Assembly: GCF_002836775.1 (NCBI RefSeq) | Contig: NZ_PJAQ01000068.1 | Coordinates: forward strand, 310,001 to 374,000 | DNA: 64,000 bases | Direction: 5' to 3' | Source: Colwellia sp. 12G3 | Lineage (GTDB): Bacteria; Pseudomonadota; Gammaproteobacteria; Enterobacterales; Alteromonadaceae | Shown: positions 8,374 through 19,520 of the stretch, piece by piece | How the letters are laid out: every line of letters begins with the position of its first letter | Numbering within the stretch: position 1 is the stretch's first letter | The notes under the pieces: model-generated | Told to the model about the DNA's origin: nothing | Seen by the model: only the letters and a program-made list of their open reading frames with translations | Database searches by the model: none | Made by a program: the position numbers and the translations under genes

Positions 8374-9438
8374 TTAATCCTCAAATACATCCATATATTT
8401 ATCTTTTATTTCTAGGACTCTCGGTAAACACTCTAAAAATTTAGATACTAATGCTGGATCAAAATGCTTTCCGGCCTCTTCTTCCAATAATGCAATAGCT
8501 TTTTCTACAGGCCAAGCCTCTTTATACGGACGTACTGAAGTTAAGGCATCAAATACATCCGCAATAGCAACAATACGCGCACTTAAAGGAATATCATCAC
8601 CGGCTATGCCATTAGGGTAACCACTGCCATCATATTTTTCATGATGACAAAGGGCTATTTCACGTGCCATTTTCATCAAATCTGATTCATGGCTGCCAAG
8701 AATGTCTACGCCACATTCAACATGTGTCTGCATAATGGCCCATTCTTCTTTATCCAGTTTCCCAGGTTTAAGTAATACTCTATCGGGTATCGCTATTTTA
8801 CCAATATCATGCATAGGTGCGGCGCTATACAATAAATCAACCCAGTCATCGTTGGCCTGAATCTGCTCGGCTAAAAACTTCGAATACCAACTCATTCTAA
8901 TAACATGTAAGCCAGTTTCATTGTCTTTATATTCAGCCGCGCAGCCTAGACGTTGAATAACTTCTAATCGCGTATCATCGAGCTCTTTTGTTCGTTGCTT
9001 AACTAATATTTCAAGCTCGCGCTGTTGATTATATAACGCTAATTGGGCTCGTACTCGAGCAAGCACGATGGGAACACTTATTGGCTTAGTGATATAGTCA
9101 ACTGCGCCTAATTCAAATCCTGCTTGTTCATCTTTTGTTTCAGTTTTAGCGGTAACAAAAATAACAGGAATATTAGCTGTGCTAGGGTTTTTCTTTAATT
9201 GCCGACAAACTTCATAACCATCCATACCTGGCATCATAATATCAAGCAGGATGATGTCAGGCTTATTTTTTGCTGCCGCGACTTTAAGGGCCAGTTCACC
9301 ATTAATCGCTGCTTTTACTTTATAAAAAGGTCGTAATACACCACTTAATACATCTAAATTATCTGAGTTATCATCAACAATGAGTACTGTCGCTTTGCTC
9401 TCTTCTACTACTTCATTTTTTGATAATGTCATATACAC
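8374..9438 (-). CDS. Response regulator with HD-GYP phosphodiesterase domain (RpfG type)
   Basis: A 354-residue cytoplasmic protein. The receiver domain occupies about residues 16-130, with acidic pocket D22-D23, phospho-acceptor D66 (ILLDIMMPGMDG) and K118. A short coiled linker leads to a full HD-GYP domain with HD at 210-211 (MHDIGKIAIPDR) and HHEKYDGSGYP at 265-275. HD-GYP proteins of this design hydrolyse cyclic di-GMP when the receiver is phosphorylated. The gene lies 83 bp downstream of a giant hybrid kinase on the same strand, so it is the likely output of that kinase, giving a route from a periplasmic ligand to c-di-GMP level. All catalytic motifs appear intact. Confidence 0.93.
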   Translation of the reverse strand: MYMTLSKNEVVEESKATVLIVDDNSDNLDVLSGVLRPFYKVKAAINGELALKVAAAKNKPDIILLDIMMPGMDGYEVCRQLKKNPSTANIPVIFVTAKTETKDEQAGFELGAVDYITKPISVPIVLARVRAQLALYNQQRELEILVKQRTKELDDTRLEVIQRLGCAAEYKDNETGLHVIRMSWYSKFLAEQIQANDDWVDLLYSAAPMHDIGKIAIPDRVLLKPGKLDKEEWAIMQTHVECGVDILGSHESDLMKMAREIALCHHEKYDGSGYPNGIAGDDIPLSARIVAIADVFDALTSVRPYKEAWPVEKAIALLEEEAGKHFDPALVSKFLECLPRVLEIKDKYMDVFED

Positions 9439-9521
9439 CCCTGCTATTATTATAATTGATAGTACATCGAACCGGGCTCATGCTCTATTAATTACTTTAT
9501 GATCAGCTTATTGATAGTTTG

Positions 9522-12500
9522 TTACTTATCATTTAGGCCATCGATGAATTCATTTAAACTGGCTTCCGCTTCAGTAAACTCATACCCCTCTATTTGCTGA
9601 TAAATCTTTGCAAAGACTACTTCCTGCTTAGTGCCTTTTAATTGTTCTAGCAACTCTTCAGCTATTTCAATTGACTCTGTTTCAAAATCTTCAATCAAGG
9701 CTAACAACTCAGCAAGCTGTGCTTTAAACGCTTCAGTAACAATAAAGTCGTTAGTTGACCCAGTGTTTTCAATACTACTCTCCTCTGCTAAATATCCAGA
9801 GAGCTCATTTAAGACCAAGGTTAACTCTTCCGCTACTTGATGAAGTAAGTTACCTAGTTCATCATTATTGGCATCGTTTGCACATACCAGCTCCAATTGG
9901 TCAGCATAGCCTTGCAATACTGTAGCACCGATATTACCCGCACTACCTTTTAGCGTGTGGGCAAAACGAGTAACTTCTTCTTTATTTTCTTTTAACATTG
10001 AGGTTTTAAAGCGCTCAACAAAATCATCTTGCCCACTAATAAACCGGCTTAGTAATTTAACATATAACGATTTATTACCGTTCGCCACAGCTAAACCTGC
10101 ACGGGTATTAATAGTATTAAAGTCCGGTATTTCGATAACTATTTCAGGTGAGCTAGAGGTGATTACTTCTCCTTTATTAGTGCCATGAATGACATTAACA
10201 GAGGGTGAAATCCATTTTGCAATGGTGGCAAACATGGTATTAACATTAATAGGTTTTGTGATGTGATCATTCATTCCGCAGGCCAATACTTTTTCTTTAT
10301 CACTTACCATTGCATTGGCAGTCATGGCAATAATAGGAATGGAAACGTTACTTTCTCTAATGATTTTCGTGGCACTAAATCCATCCATCACCGGCATTTG
10401 TAAATCCATCAAAATGCCATCAAAATTACCTTCTTTGAATTTTTCTACGGCTATGGCACCATTTTCAGCTAACTCAACATTAATATTAGATTGCTTTAAT
10501 AACTCCATTGCTAACTCTTGGTTTAACTCGTTATCTTCAACTAATAATATTTTCGCACCGCTTAAACGTTGTTGATTTTGTACAAGTTCATCATCGCGCT
10601 TCATTTCCCGGGTGCTGCTAAATGCTTCATCGCCATTAAGACGCATCATTTCATCAAAAATACTTGAAGAAGTAACGGGCTTAACCAAAACGCTGCTAAT
10701 ACTATTTTTAAGTTGTTCAACCGCTTCGTTATCATTGGCATTAGAGGTCACTAAAATAAATTGCTTATCTTGGTAATTATTTTGAGACTTAATTATTTGG
10801 TAAGTTTCAATGCCATCCAAGTCAGGCATTTTCCAATCAAGCATGATGAAATCAAACGCTAGCGTTGCTTGTTTAGCGAGTTCAATGGCTTCTTTGCCAC
10901 TATTTGCTGCCACAACATGACAATGAAAAGAGCTTAAAATGGAGCTAAGTACATCTAATGCTAACAAGTTATCATCAACAATAAGAATACGCTTATTCGC
11001 TAAAAAGGATTTTTGCTGATCAATTAACTTATGATCAATGACGTCAGAAACTTGTAGTTTGGTGGTGAATGAAAAACAACTGCCCTCACCTGCTTTACTT
11101 TCTAACCATATTTTGCCATCCATTAACTCGACTAACTTTTTAGAAATAGTTAAGCCTAAACCTGTACCACCATATTTTCGTGTTGTTGAACTATCTGCCT
11201 GGCTAAATGATTGAAACAGTTTTTTCTGTTGCGCTTCATTCATACCTATACCAGAGTCTTTTACTGCAAACTCTAGGCTAATATCATCACAATGACTTAC
11301 CTTAACTTGAGTGTTGGCATTAGTGGCTAGGTTAACTGAAATGACCACTTGGCCTTGTTCAGTAAACTTAACTGCATTGCCCGCTAGATTTATCAAAATT
11401 TGATTTAATCTTAAAGGATCCCCTTTTAACATCACAGGTACCTCAGCAGAGATATCAAACAACAGCTCTAAGTTTTTCTCACTGGCTTTTAAGCCGACAA
11501 TATTAGCTAAATCAGCAAAGGCATCGTGTAAGTTAAAATCAATGACTTCAATATCTAATTTACCGGCTTCAATTTTTGAAAAATCAAGAATGTCATTAAT
11601 AATGCCTAATAGCGATTCTGCCGCCTTATAAACTTTGGTAACGTAGTTATGGGGTTTTCGGTCTAATTCACACCCTAATGCTAAATGAGACATCCCCATA
11701 ATGGCATTCATTGGAGTACGAATTTCATGACTCATATTGGCTAAAAAGTCGGATTTGGCTTTAGAAGCATCATCAGAAATTTGTTTAGCCTCAATCAAAG
11801 CCTGTTCAGCTTGTTTATCTAAGGTGATATCACGCACCATTACAGCGGCATAAACACCATTATAAAAATGCACAGGCGTAAACACCGCCTGAATTTCAAT
11901 TAATTTTCCAGATTTATGTTTAACTTTAAAATCTCGTTCTAAACTTCTGGTGTCGATGACTGCTTCTTCTTCAAAAAACTTTTTAAGTAAAGCTTTATGA
12001 CTCTCTACTTGTTCATGAGGAATAAACAAATCTACTTTTTTACCTACTATTTCATCTCTTTGATAACCCAGTAATTCGATGCCCGTTTGGTTAATTTGTT
12101 CAACTTCATTATTTTGATTCATGATGACCATACAAACGGGTAAATGCTCGAGCATTTTTTCAAGGCGTTCAGTTTCTTGTATTCGTAAAGAAATATCTTT
12201 TAGCGCAATAACACATGCCAAGTCAGACTGGTCATCTTCAACCGGGGAAATACTGTATTCAAGGGGAAGTTTTCTTGCTCCGCTCATTGATACAGCTTCA
12301 TTAGTAATTCGAATAACTTCCTTTGTTTGAATGGCTTTATAAACCTCGGTATCTTCAAATGTTAGATTTTCTTCATTATCGCCAGCAAAAAGTGAAACGA
12401 GATCACTTGATAAAAACTCCTCTTCGCTATAGCCCGTTATTTTTGTCGCTGATTCATTGGCAAATATAAAGTTACCTTTTTTATCAACGCCGACAATACC

Positions 12501-14591
12501 ATCGGCAATAGAGCTGGTAATGAGTTTACTCTTTTGCTCCGATTCTTCTAACGCTTTAGTTCTCAGCTTAACTTGTTCTGTTAGTTCATTCTGAGAGCGC
12601 CGACTAATTTCATTTGCTCGATTAGAAATAGTGATCATAAAGATGGAAATAGAGAGAATAAAAGAGCTGGCAATGATCAAACCAATAAGTAATAAGCTGC
12701 GTACATCGTAATACTCAGCGAACATTTCACTGAGTTGAATTTCACTGACAACGGTAAAATTCCCCCTTTTTAGACTGATCCACTGACCTACAACCGTTTT
12801 TCCTTGATAGTTTTTATAGCCTACTAAATTTTGCCCATTCAATTTAAATTTTGCGGCTTGCACTATCGGATTATTTTCAGGATCCTCCAATTGGACATTA
12901 AGCACACTGCTTTGGCCAGCAGGTATAATACCCTTTTGCTGTAACTCGGGGGTAAAACGACTAGTTGAAATGATATAACCATTGTTGTCTACCGCGTAAC
13001 TTTCAAAGCTGTGACCTAAGCGAGCATCAATAAATAACTGGGAAAACTCTCTATCCGGGTCAAACCTAATACCTAATACGGCAATAATTTCCTGCTGTTT
13101 ATTACGTACTGGTGTCGCAATAAATATTTCGGCGTCTTTGTCATCTTTATTGTCATTATTATCAATGTCTACATTTGACCAAACAGGGGGAATAAATTCT
13201 GTACTACCCATCACTACTTTATTGAATAACTCAGGGCGCTGGCTCTTTATCGGAGACATTTTTCCCTCCGCACTTGGTACAAGGTTCAATAAATAACGTC
13301 CTTGTAAATCACTGATGCTATAAGCCCTCCCTCCATGCGTGGTATAATAGGCCCGTTTAGAAAAGTATTCTCTCAGCGCGGCTTGAGCTTGACTGAAACT
13401 TTCTTTATCATCCGCTTCATGAGTGACTACAAGATTGGTTACTAAAGATTCAAAAGTGTCTGATTGAGCTATATTATCTGCAAGTAATTCACGTTCTCCA
13501 TACCAAGCTTTGAGTGATTTTTCAGTGACATCTCGAGTGACATTGAAGGTTTCTTTTTGATCAATTAGCACCTGCTCTTTATAATCATTTAAGAAAAGAT
13601 AGATAGCACCTACCGATAACGATATAAGAAGAAAAAGCACGGTAAAATAGGTTGCTCTAAATACCAAGGTATCAAGTTTTCTCGCGATAGTGCTGGCAAA
13701 CTTCCGCGCAAAAAACAGCGCAAGTAAAACGAAGATAGTCGCATAAATAGCAACACTTATTAAACTAATTTCTTTATTTATTTGAGTTATAGCATTATGT
13801 CCCTCTTCTATAGAAGCTTCAGCCCACTTACTCTGCATCGCAAGAATAAAATCATCACCCAGTTGATCAATGCCCCAATTTAATAACTCAACTAGCTTGG
13901 GTTTATCTTTATTGACACAAAAGCCGATAGGTAAACTTTCAAACTGACTGATGGCTATGGGCCTAATATTTTTGAAGTTGTATTTATTAAGCATGTATTT
14001 ATACAAGTATAAATAAGTAATAAATCCATCATACTGTCCACTTTCAATAGCTTGATAACCCTCTAGATTGCTACTTAGTCCTACTGTGTTAATTGATAAT
14101 TGTTTGGCAAAAGCAGCATCGGCATAACCCGCTATAGACGCTATTTTTTTCGCGGAGGTGATGTCCATTTCGTTTTTAATGTGACTCTTTTTACTCACCA
14201 CGACAATAGGTGTCATTTGTAAAAAAGGCTTGGTAAACAAGACTTCGCCATGTCTTTGCTCAATATTGCCACACACCGAAATAGCATCTATATTGCCATG
14301 CAACATCGCATCATATTCAGCACGAAAGTCTGATACGGAAGTTTCTTGTAAATCTACTGGCAGTATTGAGGATAATTGTTTGCGTATGAGCTTACCTGCG
14401 CCCTGAGTGACACCTTGCTCGTCGACATAATCAAAGGGAGGAAAAGTACCGTCTACCCCAATACGAACAATGGGGTTAGCATGGGCCCAATCGACTAAAT
14501 GAGTAGGTAGGTTTTCTGCCATCACATTCAGGTTCAAAAATGATTGCAAAAATAAAAATGCGATGAATGTACACTTGTTTAATTTTATCAT
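9522..14591 (-). CDS. Giant hybrid sensor histidine kinase with periplasmic solute-binding and Cache-like sensors
   Basis: 1689 residues. Order: signal peptide (about 1-25); SBP_bac_3-type solute-binding domain (about 30-260, opening [19 protein letters not shown]); a membrane helix near 270-293; a second near 312-333; a large periplasmic region of Cache type (about 340-630); a membrane helix near 635-657; two PAS domains (about 685-920); HisKA with H955 ([11 protein letters not shown]); HATPase ([12 protein letters not shown]); receiver 1 with D1252 ([10 protein letters not shown]); receiver 2 with D1396 ([10 protein letters not shown]); and a C-terminal HPt with H1545 ([10 protein letters not shown]). 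It is thus a complete phosphorelay in one chain with two extracytoplasmic sensory inputs. The bound ligand is unknown, and amino acid-like ligands are common for this domain. The HD-GYP regulator downstream and the divergent regulator at 14686 are likely partners. Confidence 0.93.
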   Translation of the reverse strand: MIKLNKCTFIAFLFLQSFLNLNVMAENLPTHLVDWAHANPIVRIGVDGTFPPFDYVDEQGVTQGAGKLIRKQLSSILPVDLQETSVSDFRAEYDAMLHGNIDAISVCGNIEQRHGEVLFTKPFLQMTPIVVVSKKSHIKNEMDITSAKKIASIAGYADAAFAKQLSINTVGLSSNLEGYQAIESGQYDGFITYLYLYKYMLNKYNFKNIRPIAISQFESLPIGFCVNKDKPKLVELLNWGIDQLGDDFILAMQSKWAEASIEEGHNAITQINKEISLISVAIYATIFVLLALFFARKFASTIARKLDTLVFRATYFTVLFLLISLSVGAIYLFLNDYKEQVLIDQKETFNVTRDVTEKSLKAWYGERELLADNIAQSDTFESLVTNLVVTHEADDKESFSQAQAALREYFSKRAYYTTHGGRAYSISDLQGRYLLNLVPSAEGKMSPIKSQRPELFNKVVMGSTEFIPPVWSNVDIDNNDNKDDKDAEIFIATPVRNKQQEIIAVLGIRFDPDREFSQLFIDARLGHSFESYAVDNNGYIISTSRFTPELQQKGIIPAGQSSVLNVQLEDPENNPIVQAAKFKLNGQNLVGYKNYQGKTVVGQWISLKRGNFTVVSEIQLSEMFAEYYDVRSLLLIGLIIASSFILSISIFMITISNRANEISRRSQNELTEQVKLRTKALEESEQKSKLITSSIADGIVGVDKKGNFIFANESATKITGYSEEEFLSSDLVSLFAGDNEENLTFEDTEVYKAIQTKEVIRITNEAVSMSGARKLPLEYSISPVEDDQSDLACVIALKDISLRIQETERLEKMLEHLPVCMVIMNQNNEVEQINQTGIELLGYQRDEIVGKKVDLFIPHEQVESHKALLKKFFEEEAVIDTRSLERDFKVKHKSGKLIEIQAVFTPVHFYNGVYAAVMVRDITLDKQAEQALIEAKQISDDASKAKSDFLANMSHEIRTPMNAIMGMSHLALGCELDRKPHNYVTKVYKAAESLLGIINDILDFSKIEAGKLDIEVIDFNLHDAFADLANIVGLKASEKNLELLFDISAEVPVMLKGDPLRLNQILINLAGNAVKFTEQGQVVISVNLATNANTQVKVSHCDDISLEFAVKDSGIGMNEAQQKKLFQSFSQADSSTTRKYGGTGLGLTISKKLVELMDGKIWLESKAGEGSCFSFTTKLQVSDVIDHKLIDQQKSFLANKRILIVDDNLLALDVLSSILSSFHCHVVAANSGKEAIELAKQATLAFDFIMLDWKMPDLDGIETYQIIKSQNNYQDKQFILVTSNANDNEAVEQLKNSISSVLVKPVTSSSIFDEMMRLNGDEAFSSTREMKRDDELVQNQQRLSGAKILLVEDNELNQELAMELLKQSNINVELAENGAIAVEKFKEGNFDGILMDLQMPVMDGFSATKIIRESNVSIPIIAMTANAMVSDKEKVLACGMNDHITKPINVNTMFATIAKWISPSVNVIHGTNKGEVITSSSPEIVIEIPDFNTINTRAGLAVANGNKSLYVKLLSRFISGQDDFVERFKTSMLKENKEEVTRFAHTLKGSAGNIGATVLQGYADQLELVCANDANNDELGNLLHQVAEELTLVLNELSGYLAEESSIENTGSTNDFIVTEAFKAQLAELLALIEDFETESIEIAEELLEQLKGTKQEVVFAKIYQQIEGYEFTEAEASLNEFIDGLNDK

Positions 14592-14685
14592 AGGAAATAA
14601 ACACTTAAATTAGAAATAACATTTTTTATTTTAATAGAGTCTAGTCTATTATGAGTTAAATAATAAGCGATTAGAACATATTGTT

Positions 14686-16230
14686 ATGCCAAGCAACTTT
14701 AATGAAATTAATGCATTAGTTATCGATAACAACAGTAGTATGAGGCAAATAATGGTCTCTATGCTTCGTGCTATGGGCATGAATACAGTGATAGTTGCCA
14801 ACAGTGAAAATCAATGTGCTGAACTAATCACTACAGAAAACATAAATCTGGTGGTATGTGGCTGGAGTTTACCGAAACTGAATGCGCTTTCAGTGTTAAA
14901 AATGCTTCGTGACAATAACAAAACGCTGAAAATTCCCTTTGTTATTGTTTCAACCATGATAGAGCAAAACCTAATTAAACAAGCGATTGCATACGGCGTA
15001 TCTGAATATTTAGTGCCGCCATTTAATACAAAAATTTTTGAAAATCGCATTAAAAAAGCACTTAAAGTTCCCATACAAGCAAGCGCTACCAACCTATCAC
15101 GTACAATAAATAGTAAGCGATTTATTCAAAAAGACCGTATAGAAGAATTAGATGTACTCATTGTTGATGATATTGCCGATAACATTGCAATTATTAAAGA
15201 ACTCATTAAAGATAAGTGCAAAGTAAAAGCAGCACTCAATGCCAAAACAGCGATGAAGATTTGTTTATCTGACTCGCCACCTGATTTAATACTACTGGAT
15301 ATTATGATGCCAGAAGTTGACGGTTTGACCTTATGTAAACGACTTAAAAACAACCCATTAACACAAAATATTGTCGTAATCTTTTTAACTGCACTTTCTG
15401 ATACTGCCGATGTCGTTAAGGGTCTTTCACTCGGCGCGGTCGATTATATTACCAAACCTATTATTCCTGCGATATTGTTAGCGCGTATTGAAGTACACAG
15501 TAAAATAATTTTAAATCAGCGCACCATACAAGGTCAAATAGACAGTTTGTTGCAGCAAAGTGAAATACTCCATCACTATAATGAAGATATTTATACTCAG
15601 TTAAATGAACTCTTACATAACAGTTCTGAAAACTTAGTTGAAGTATCATCTAAGGTTAATACAAAAGTCTCACAGCTTTCATTATTACAATTAAAGTACA
15701 ATATAGGTATGACTAGGTTGTTACTTGATAAGAGCCATATCTTAACTAAATTACAACAAAGTAATTATACGCTAACTCAAACTAAAGAAAATATTAGCAG
15801 TATCATATTGCCTGTGATGGATATTTTTGATTTTGCTATTGCAAACAAAAATATAGAGGACTTTACTGAAGTTAATGAAAATATGTTTATCTATAGCGAT
15901 AAAATGTTATTAGCCCTTGTTTTCTCTTGCCTTTATGGGTATGCAGTAGATGTTGCACCTAGAGGCTCTAAAATTGCAGTAACGACAGAAAACCAGCCAA
16001 AATTCATACTCATCAAAATCCATAATATTACCGTGATCCCCGAAGAGGAACTCGATTCTTTTTTGGGTGAATTCCTCATTACACACTTCTCGCTAGTGAA
16101 TAAAGCTGATGTTTCTAACGATATTGGGATCAAGTTAGCGTTCTTAGCCATGAATAAATTACAAGGTGCACTGTATTTCCATAGTAGCGAACAATACGGA
16201 ACAACTTTCTACATAAAGTTACCTAGTTAA
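14686..16230 (+). CDS. Double-receiver regulator with degenerate ATPase-like C-terminus
   Basis: 514 residues, no membrane segment. Receiver 1 (about 8-125) aligns as NLVVCGWSLPKL where a CheY-like protein has DW at the phospho-acceptor; here residue 59 is Gly, so it cannot take phosphate in the normal way. Receiver 2 (about 150-270) is canonical, with D205 in LLDIMMPEVDG and a TKP lysine. A helical linker (about 275-365) and a histidine-kinase-like ATPase fold (about 385-514, ending GTTFYIKLPS) follow. There is no HisKA histidine, and the N-box Asn appears lost (SCLYGYAVDVAPRG), so it is probably not an active kinase. It is divergent from the hybrid kinase across 94 bp. Likely a phosphorelay acceptor or scaffold; output unknown. 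Confidence 0.82.
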   Translation: MPSNFNEINALVIDNNSSMRQIMVSMLRAMGMNTVIVANSENQCAELITTENINLVVCGWSLPKLNALSVLKMLRDNNKTLKIPFVIVSTMIEQNLIKQAIAYGVSEYLVPPFNTKIFENRIKKALKVPIQASATNLSRTINSKRFIQKDRIEELDVLIVDDIADNIAIIKELIKDKCKVKAALNAKTAMKICLSDSPPDLILLDIMMPEVDGLTLCKRLKNNPLTQNIVVIFLTALSDTADVVKGLSLGAVDYITKPIIPAILLARIEVHSKIILNQRTIQGQIDSLLQQSEILHHYNEDIYTQLNELLHNSSENLVEVSSKVNTKVSQLSLLQLKYNIGMTRLLLDKSHILTKLQQSNYTLTQTKENISSIILPVMDIFDFAIANKNIEDFTEVNENMFIYSDKMLLALVFSCLYGYAVDVAPRGSKIAVTTENQPKFILIKIHNITVIPEEELDSFLGEFLITHFSLVNKADVSNDIGIKLAFLAMNKLQGALYFHSSEQYGTTFYIKLPS

Positions 16231-16360
16231 CATGACACTTTGATAAATAAATTAACGTAATAGTTACTTGAATAACCTTTTAGAAAAGCGATAATAACAG
16301 CAAGTAATGACTTACATACCAAACGGATCAGAGTAAATAGGTCCTTCCTCCGGAGATAAA

Positions 16361-18526
16361 ATGCCTTTAGTAAACCTATATAAAAAACTGAGCCCCTTTC
16401 AACGGGTAATTATTGCTTTGATACTCGGTATATCAACGGGTATTTTTGTTGGAGAGCCTGCGGGGCATATAGCAGTGATTGGCGATGTTTATATTCGTTT
16501 ACTGCAAATGACCGTTTTGCCCTATGTACTCGTCTCAATTATCGGAGGCCTTGGTCGATTAGATAGTGATATGGCGAGTCGCATTGGTCTTCGCGCGATA
16601 AAAGTAATCGTTATTATGTGGTTGTCGGTAATGGCGACTTTGTTATTACTGCCTTTAGCTTATCCGAACTGGCAAACCGCAGGTTTTTTCAGTACCAGTA
16701 TGATTGCTGAACCCGCCGCTTTTAACTTTGTAAAACTGTATATCCCCAGTAATATTTTTGCTTCTTTATCTGAAACGATTGTCCCTGCCGTTGTTTTATT
16801 CTCATTATTGATGGGTGTTGCCTTAATTAAAGTAAAAAATAAAGAGACGCTATTAACCTTAACCACCAATATTGGTGATAGTTTGATGAAAGTTGCCTCT
16901 TATGTTGCTAAGTTGGCGCCATTAGGCATTTTTGCTATTTCAGCCTCTGCCGCTGGTACTTTAGAAGTTGAAGAGCTTGGTCGATTACAAGTATTCTTAT
17001 GGGTATACATCACCGCAGCTGCGCTACTGGCTTTTGTGTTTTTACCACTACTGATTCATTGGGCTACACCTTTCTCCTACCGTGAAATTTTATCAACTGC
17101 GGGTGAAGCCGTGATAACGGCGTTAGCTACCGGTACGGTTTTAGTCGTTTTACCTATGATCATTGAACGCAGTAAAGCGTTGTTAGCCAAACACGGTATG
17201 GAGTGTGAAGAAACCGACTCAACCGTTGATGTACTGGTACCTACGGCATATAGTTTTCCTAGTACGGGCACTTTATTAGGCTTAGGATTTATTCTATTCT
17301 CCGCTTGGTACGTTGGCTCACCATTAGGATTTGATGACTATATTTCCTTTGTGGTGATGGGCGCTTTAACCGCCTTTGGTAGTATGGCTGTTGCTATCCC
17401 CTTTTTACTCGACTTTTTTGACTTACCTGCCGATCAATTTCAGTTATATCTGTTAGGCAGTGTGGTGACCGCACGTTTTGCTACAGGTTTGGCTGCCTTA
17501 CATGGTTTTGTCGTAACGTTACTCGTTGCTTCTGCGGTATTGAAAAAGCTAAAGTGGCATAGAATGATGCAAGCCATTGGCCTGCATTTAGCGGTGACTT
17601 TAGGCGTTATGGTTGCCGCCGGTTTTATTTTAAAGTCATTAATCCCCTACAAGTACGAAGGCGTGCAAACATTTGAATCAATGAAGTCAATGAATGCTAG
17701 TGCTAGCATTGATCAATATAATGAACTTACGCCATTGGGATATTTTGAACAGCAACTACCTCGCCTTGAGGTAATTCTTGCCCGTAAAAGTATTCGTATT
17801 GGCTATTTCGATGCCAGCTTACCTTATGCTTTTAGAAACAAAGATAATCGTATGGTCGGCTTTGATGTTGAGCTAATGAACCAATTTGCTAAAGACCTTG
17901 ATATCAATATTTCCATGATCCGCATTGAGAACAAGGATGATGAAGCCGACTTATTAGCTGATGGCAGTATTGATATCACTATTGGTGGCCATACAATTAC
18001 ACCAAAACGCGCATTAGAGGTGACGTTTTCAGACGCTTACACTTTCCATACGGCAGGTTTATTAGTGAGTGATGCTAAGCGAGATGAGTTTTCTGATCTT
18101 TATAAGATTCAATCAATGAAGACGTTAAAATTGGGTGTGGGCAGTAGTAAGTATTATCAAGACATGGTCAGTGAATACCTACCCAATGCACAATTAACTG
18201 AAGTCAATAATGTTAGGCAGTTTCTCAAAGGCCAATATGAAGACGTCGATGCCTTAATTTATTCTACTGAGGCAGGTTCGGCTTGGTCTATGTTGTATCC
18301 TAATTACTCAGCCGTTATCCCTAAAGGCTTGAAGTTAAGAGCGCCCGTAGCCTTTGTTTTACCTAAGGGCCAACTAGATTATGTGCAGTATCTGAATACC
18401 TGGCTCAATCTCAAAAAAGAAAATGGCTTCCAGGAAAAAGTATACGACTATTGGATTTTAGGTAAGAATCCTAAAGCAAAAAAACCACGCTGGTCGGTGA
18501 TGAAAGATGTACTAGGTTGGATTTAG
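16361..18526 (+). CDS. Dicarboxylate/amino-acid:cation symporter fused to a solute-binding domain
   Basis: 721 residues. The N-terminal ~415 residues are an SDF/DAACS (GltP/DctA-type) symporter with about eight membrane segments and two re-entrant regions. The region PTAYSFPSTGTLLGLGF sits where glutamate transporters carry the NMDGT motif, so substrate contacts differ. After a last helix and short linker, residues ~455-690 form an SBP_bac_3 domain (KSIRIGYFDASLPYAF, NRMVGFDVELMNQFAKDL, DGSIDITIGGHT), expected on the periplasmic side. Such a tethered binding protein is unusual for secondary transporters, which normally bind substrate directly. A ribosome site (CCGGAGA) precedes the ATG. It sits beside a kinase with the same kind of binding domain, suggesting uptake and sensing of related solutes. 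Confidence 0.87.
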   Translation: MPLVNLYKKLSPFQRVIIALILGISTGIFVGEPAGHIAVIGDVYIRLLQMTVLPYVLVSIIGGLGRLDSDMASRIGLRAIKVIVIMWLSVMATLLLLPLAYPNWQTAGFFSTSMIAEPAAFNFVKLYIPSNIFASLSETIVPAVVLFSLLMGVALIKVKNKETLLTLTTNIGDSLMKVASYVAKLAPLGIFAISASAAGTLEVEELGRLQVFLWVYITAAALLAFVFLPLLIHWATPFSYREILSTAGEAVITALATGTVLVVLPMIIERSKALLAKHGMECEETDSTVDVLVPTAYSFPSTGTLLGLGFILFSAWYVGSPLGFDDYISFVVMGALTAFGSMAVAIPFLLDFFDLPADQFQLYLLGSVVTARFATGLAALHGFVVTLLVASAVLKKLKWHRMMQAIGLHLAVTLGVMVAAGFILKSLIPYKYEGVQTFESMKSMNASASIDQYNELTPLGYFEQQLPRLEVILARKSIRIGYFDASLPYAFRNKDNRMVGFDVELMNQFAKDLDINISMIRIENKDDEADLLADGSIDITIGGHTITPKRALEVTFSDAYTFHTAGLLVSDAKRDEFSDLYKIQSMKTLKLGVGSSKYYQDMVSEYLPNAQLTEVNNVRQFLKGQYEDVDALIYSTEAGSAWSMLYPNYSAVIPKGLKLRAPVAFVLPKGQLDYVQYLNTWLNLKKENGFQEKVYDYWILGKNPKAKKPRWSVMKDVLGWI

Positions 18527-18564
18527 CTAACAGGTAATAAGCAGAAATAAGCAGAAATAAATGA

Positions 18565-18599
18565 TAAAAAGCACGCTAAATTACTTAGGGTGCTTTTTT
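18565..18599. terminator. Rho-independent terminator
   Basis: Arms AAAAGCAC and GTGCTTTT followed by further T residues, 40 bp after the symporter stop and just before the convergent gene at 18624. A short direct repeat, GCAGAAATAA twice at 18541-18560, precedes it. Confidence 0.75.
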
Positions 18600-18623
18600 A
18601 ATGACGGTATCAACAGGAGGAAA

Positions 18624-19472
18624 TTAGTTTTTGTGGTAATTATTGATATACCACTGGCTATGCTTAGCAATGGTATCATTATAAACTTGTTGTAATGAAG
18701 GCAAAACAACGGCATACGCCTGCCCTGTTAACTCATCCATAAAGACTTTTTTGGCTTCAGTTGCCAATACTAAAACATTGTCATAACGACCATGACAAAA
18801 ACCCGCTAAACGTCCTTTACCATAGAAAATATCATTTTCTGCAGCGGTAACATCAACCCCGTCAACATCCATCCCTTGTAAAGCACTCACCCAACTATCA
18901 ATAATGCCGCGCCATTGCTCGCCTTTAACAGAGGTTGTGCCTAAATTGAATACCGGTAAATCTTTGCGTTCATGACGCTTAAAGTTATAAGAGTGGTTAT
19001 CGTAAACAACACATTGACCAAAATCTTCAACTAAGGCTTCTACTACTGCCGCAACAATACGATAAAATAGTGCATGCTTAGCCTTACTTTTGGCAATAGT
19101 CTCCTCGCTCAGCGGAATTTTCCAAATGTCTTTGCCCCAAGCGGTTTCATAGACACATTCATCAGTATCACGATTTAAATCATATTCATAGCGCGAATCA
19201 TGAGCAATTAAGGTAATGGCTTGCTGCGCAATAAAGCTACCGGTGTAAGGATCCTCTTCATAATAGCGAGAGGCTTTGTCAAGTAAGCAGTTATCTTCAA
19301 GTTCTGCTCTAAAATTACCACCGTCGTGAATTGCCGCCGACATAACCGGCAGGTATTTATCAATTTTGAGAGTAAAAGCACCTCCCACTACCGTCGCGAT
19401 AAAGCACTGACGTTGATTAATTTTATCAATGATTTGTTGTTCTGTTATTTGTTCGGTAAGTTGCTCAGTCAC
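18624..19472 (-). CDS. N-formylglutamate amidohydrolase-family protein
   Basis: 282 residues, soluble. The pattern AAIHDGGNF, then DPYTGSFI, then HDSRYEYDLNR and later VVYDNHSYN follows the order of metal-binding and substrate residues in the N-formylglutamate amidohydrolase (HutG/FGase) family, which cleaves formylglutamate to glutamate and formate. The family signature SR(Y)xxDLNR is clear. No hut genes are present and the protein diverges from HutG, so the exact substrate is open. The N-terminus carries a short TEQ repeat (MTEQLTEQITEQQ) that looks like local slippage. It is convergent with the symporter and appears monocistronic. Confidence 0.72.
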   Translation of the reverse strand: MTEQLTEQITEQQIIDKINQRQCFIATVVGGAFTLKIDKYLPVMSAAIHDGGNFRAELEDNCLLDKASRYYEEDPYTGSFIAQQAITLIAHDSRYEYDLNRDTDECVYETAWGKDIWKIPLSEETIAKSKAKHALFYRIVAAVVEALVEDFGQCVVYDNHSYNFKRHERKDLPVFNLGTTSVKGEQWRGIIDSWVSALQGMDVDGVDVTAAENDIFYGKGRLAGFCHGRYDNVLVLATEAKKVFMDELTGQAYAVVLPSLQQVYNDTIAKHSQWYINNYHKN

Positions 19473-19520
19473 AATCCAACTCCTAAGCTAAATAGTAAAG
19501 ACAATTTATATAATAGAATA

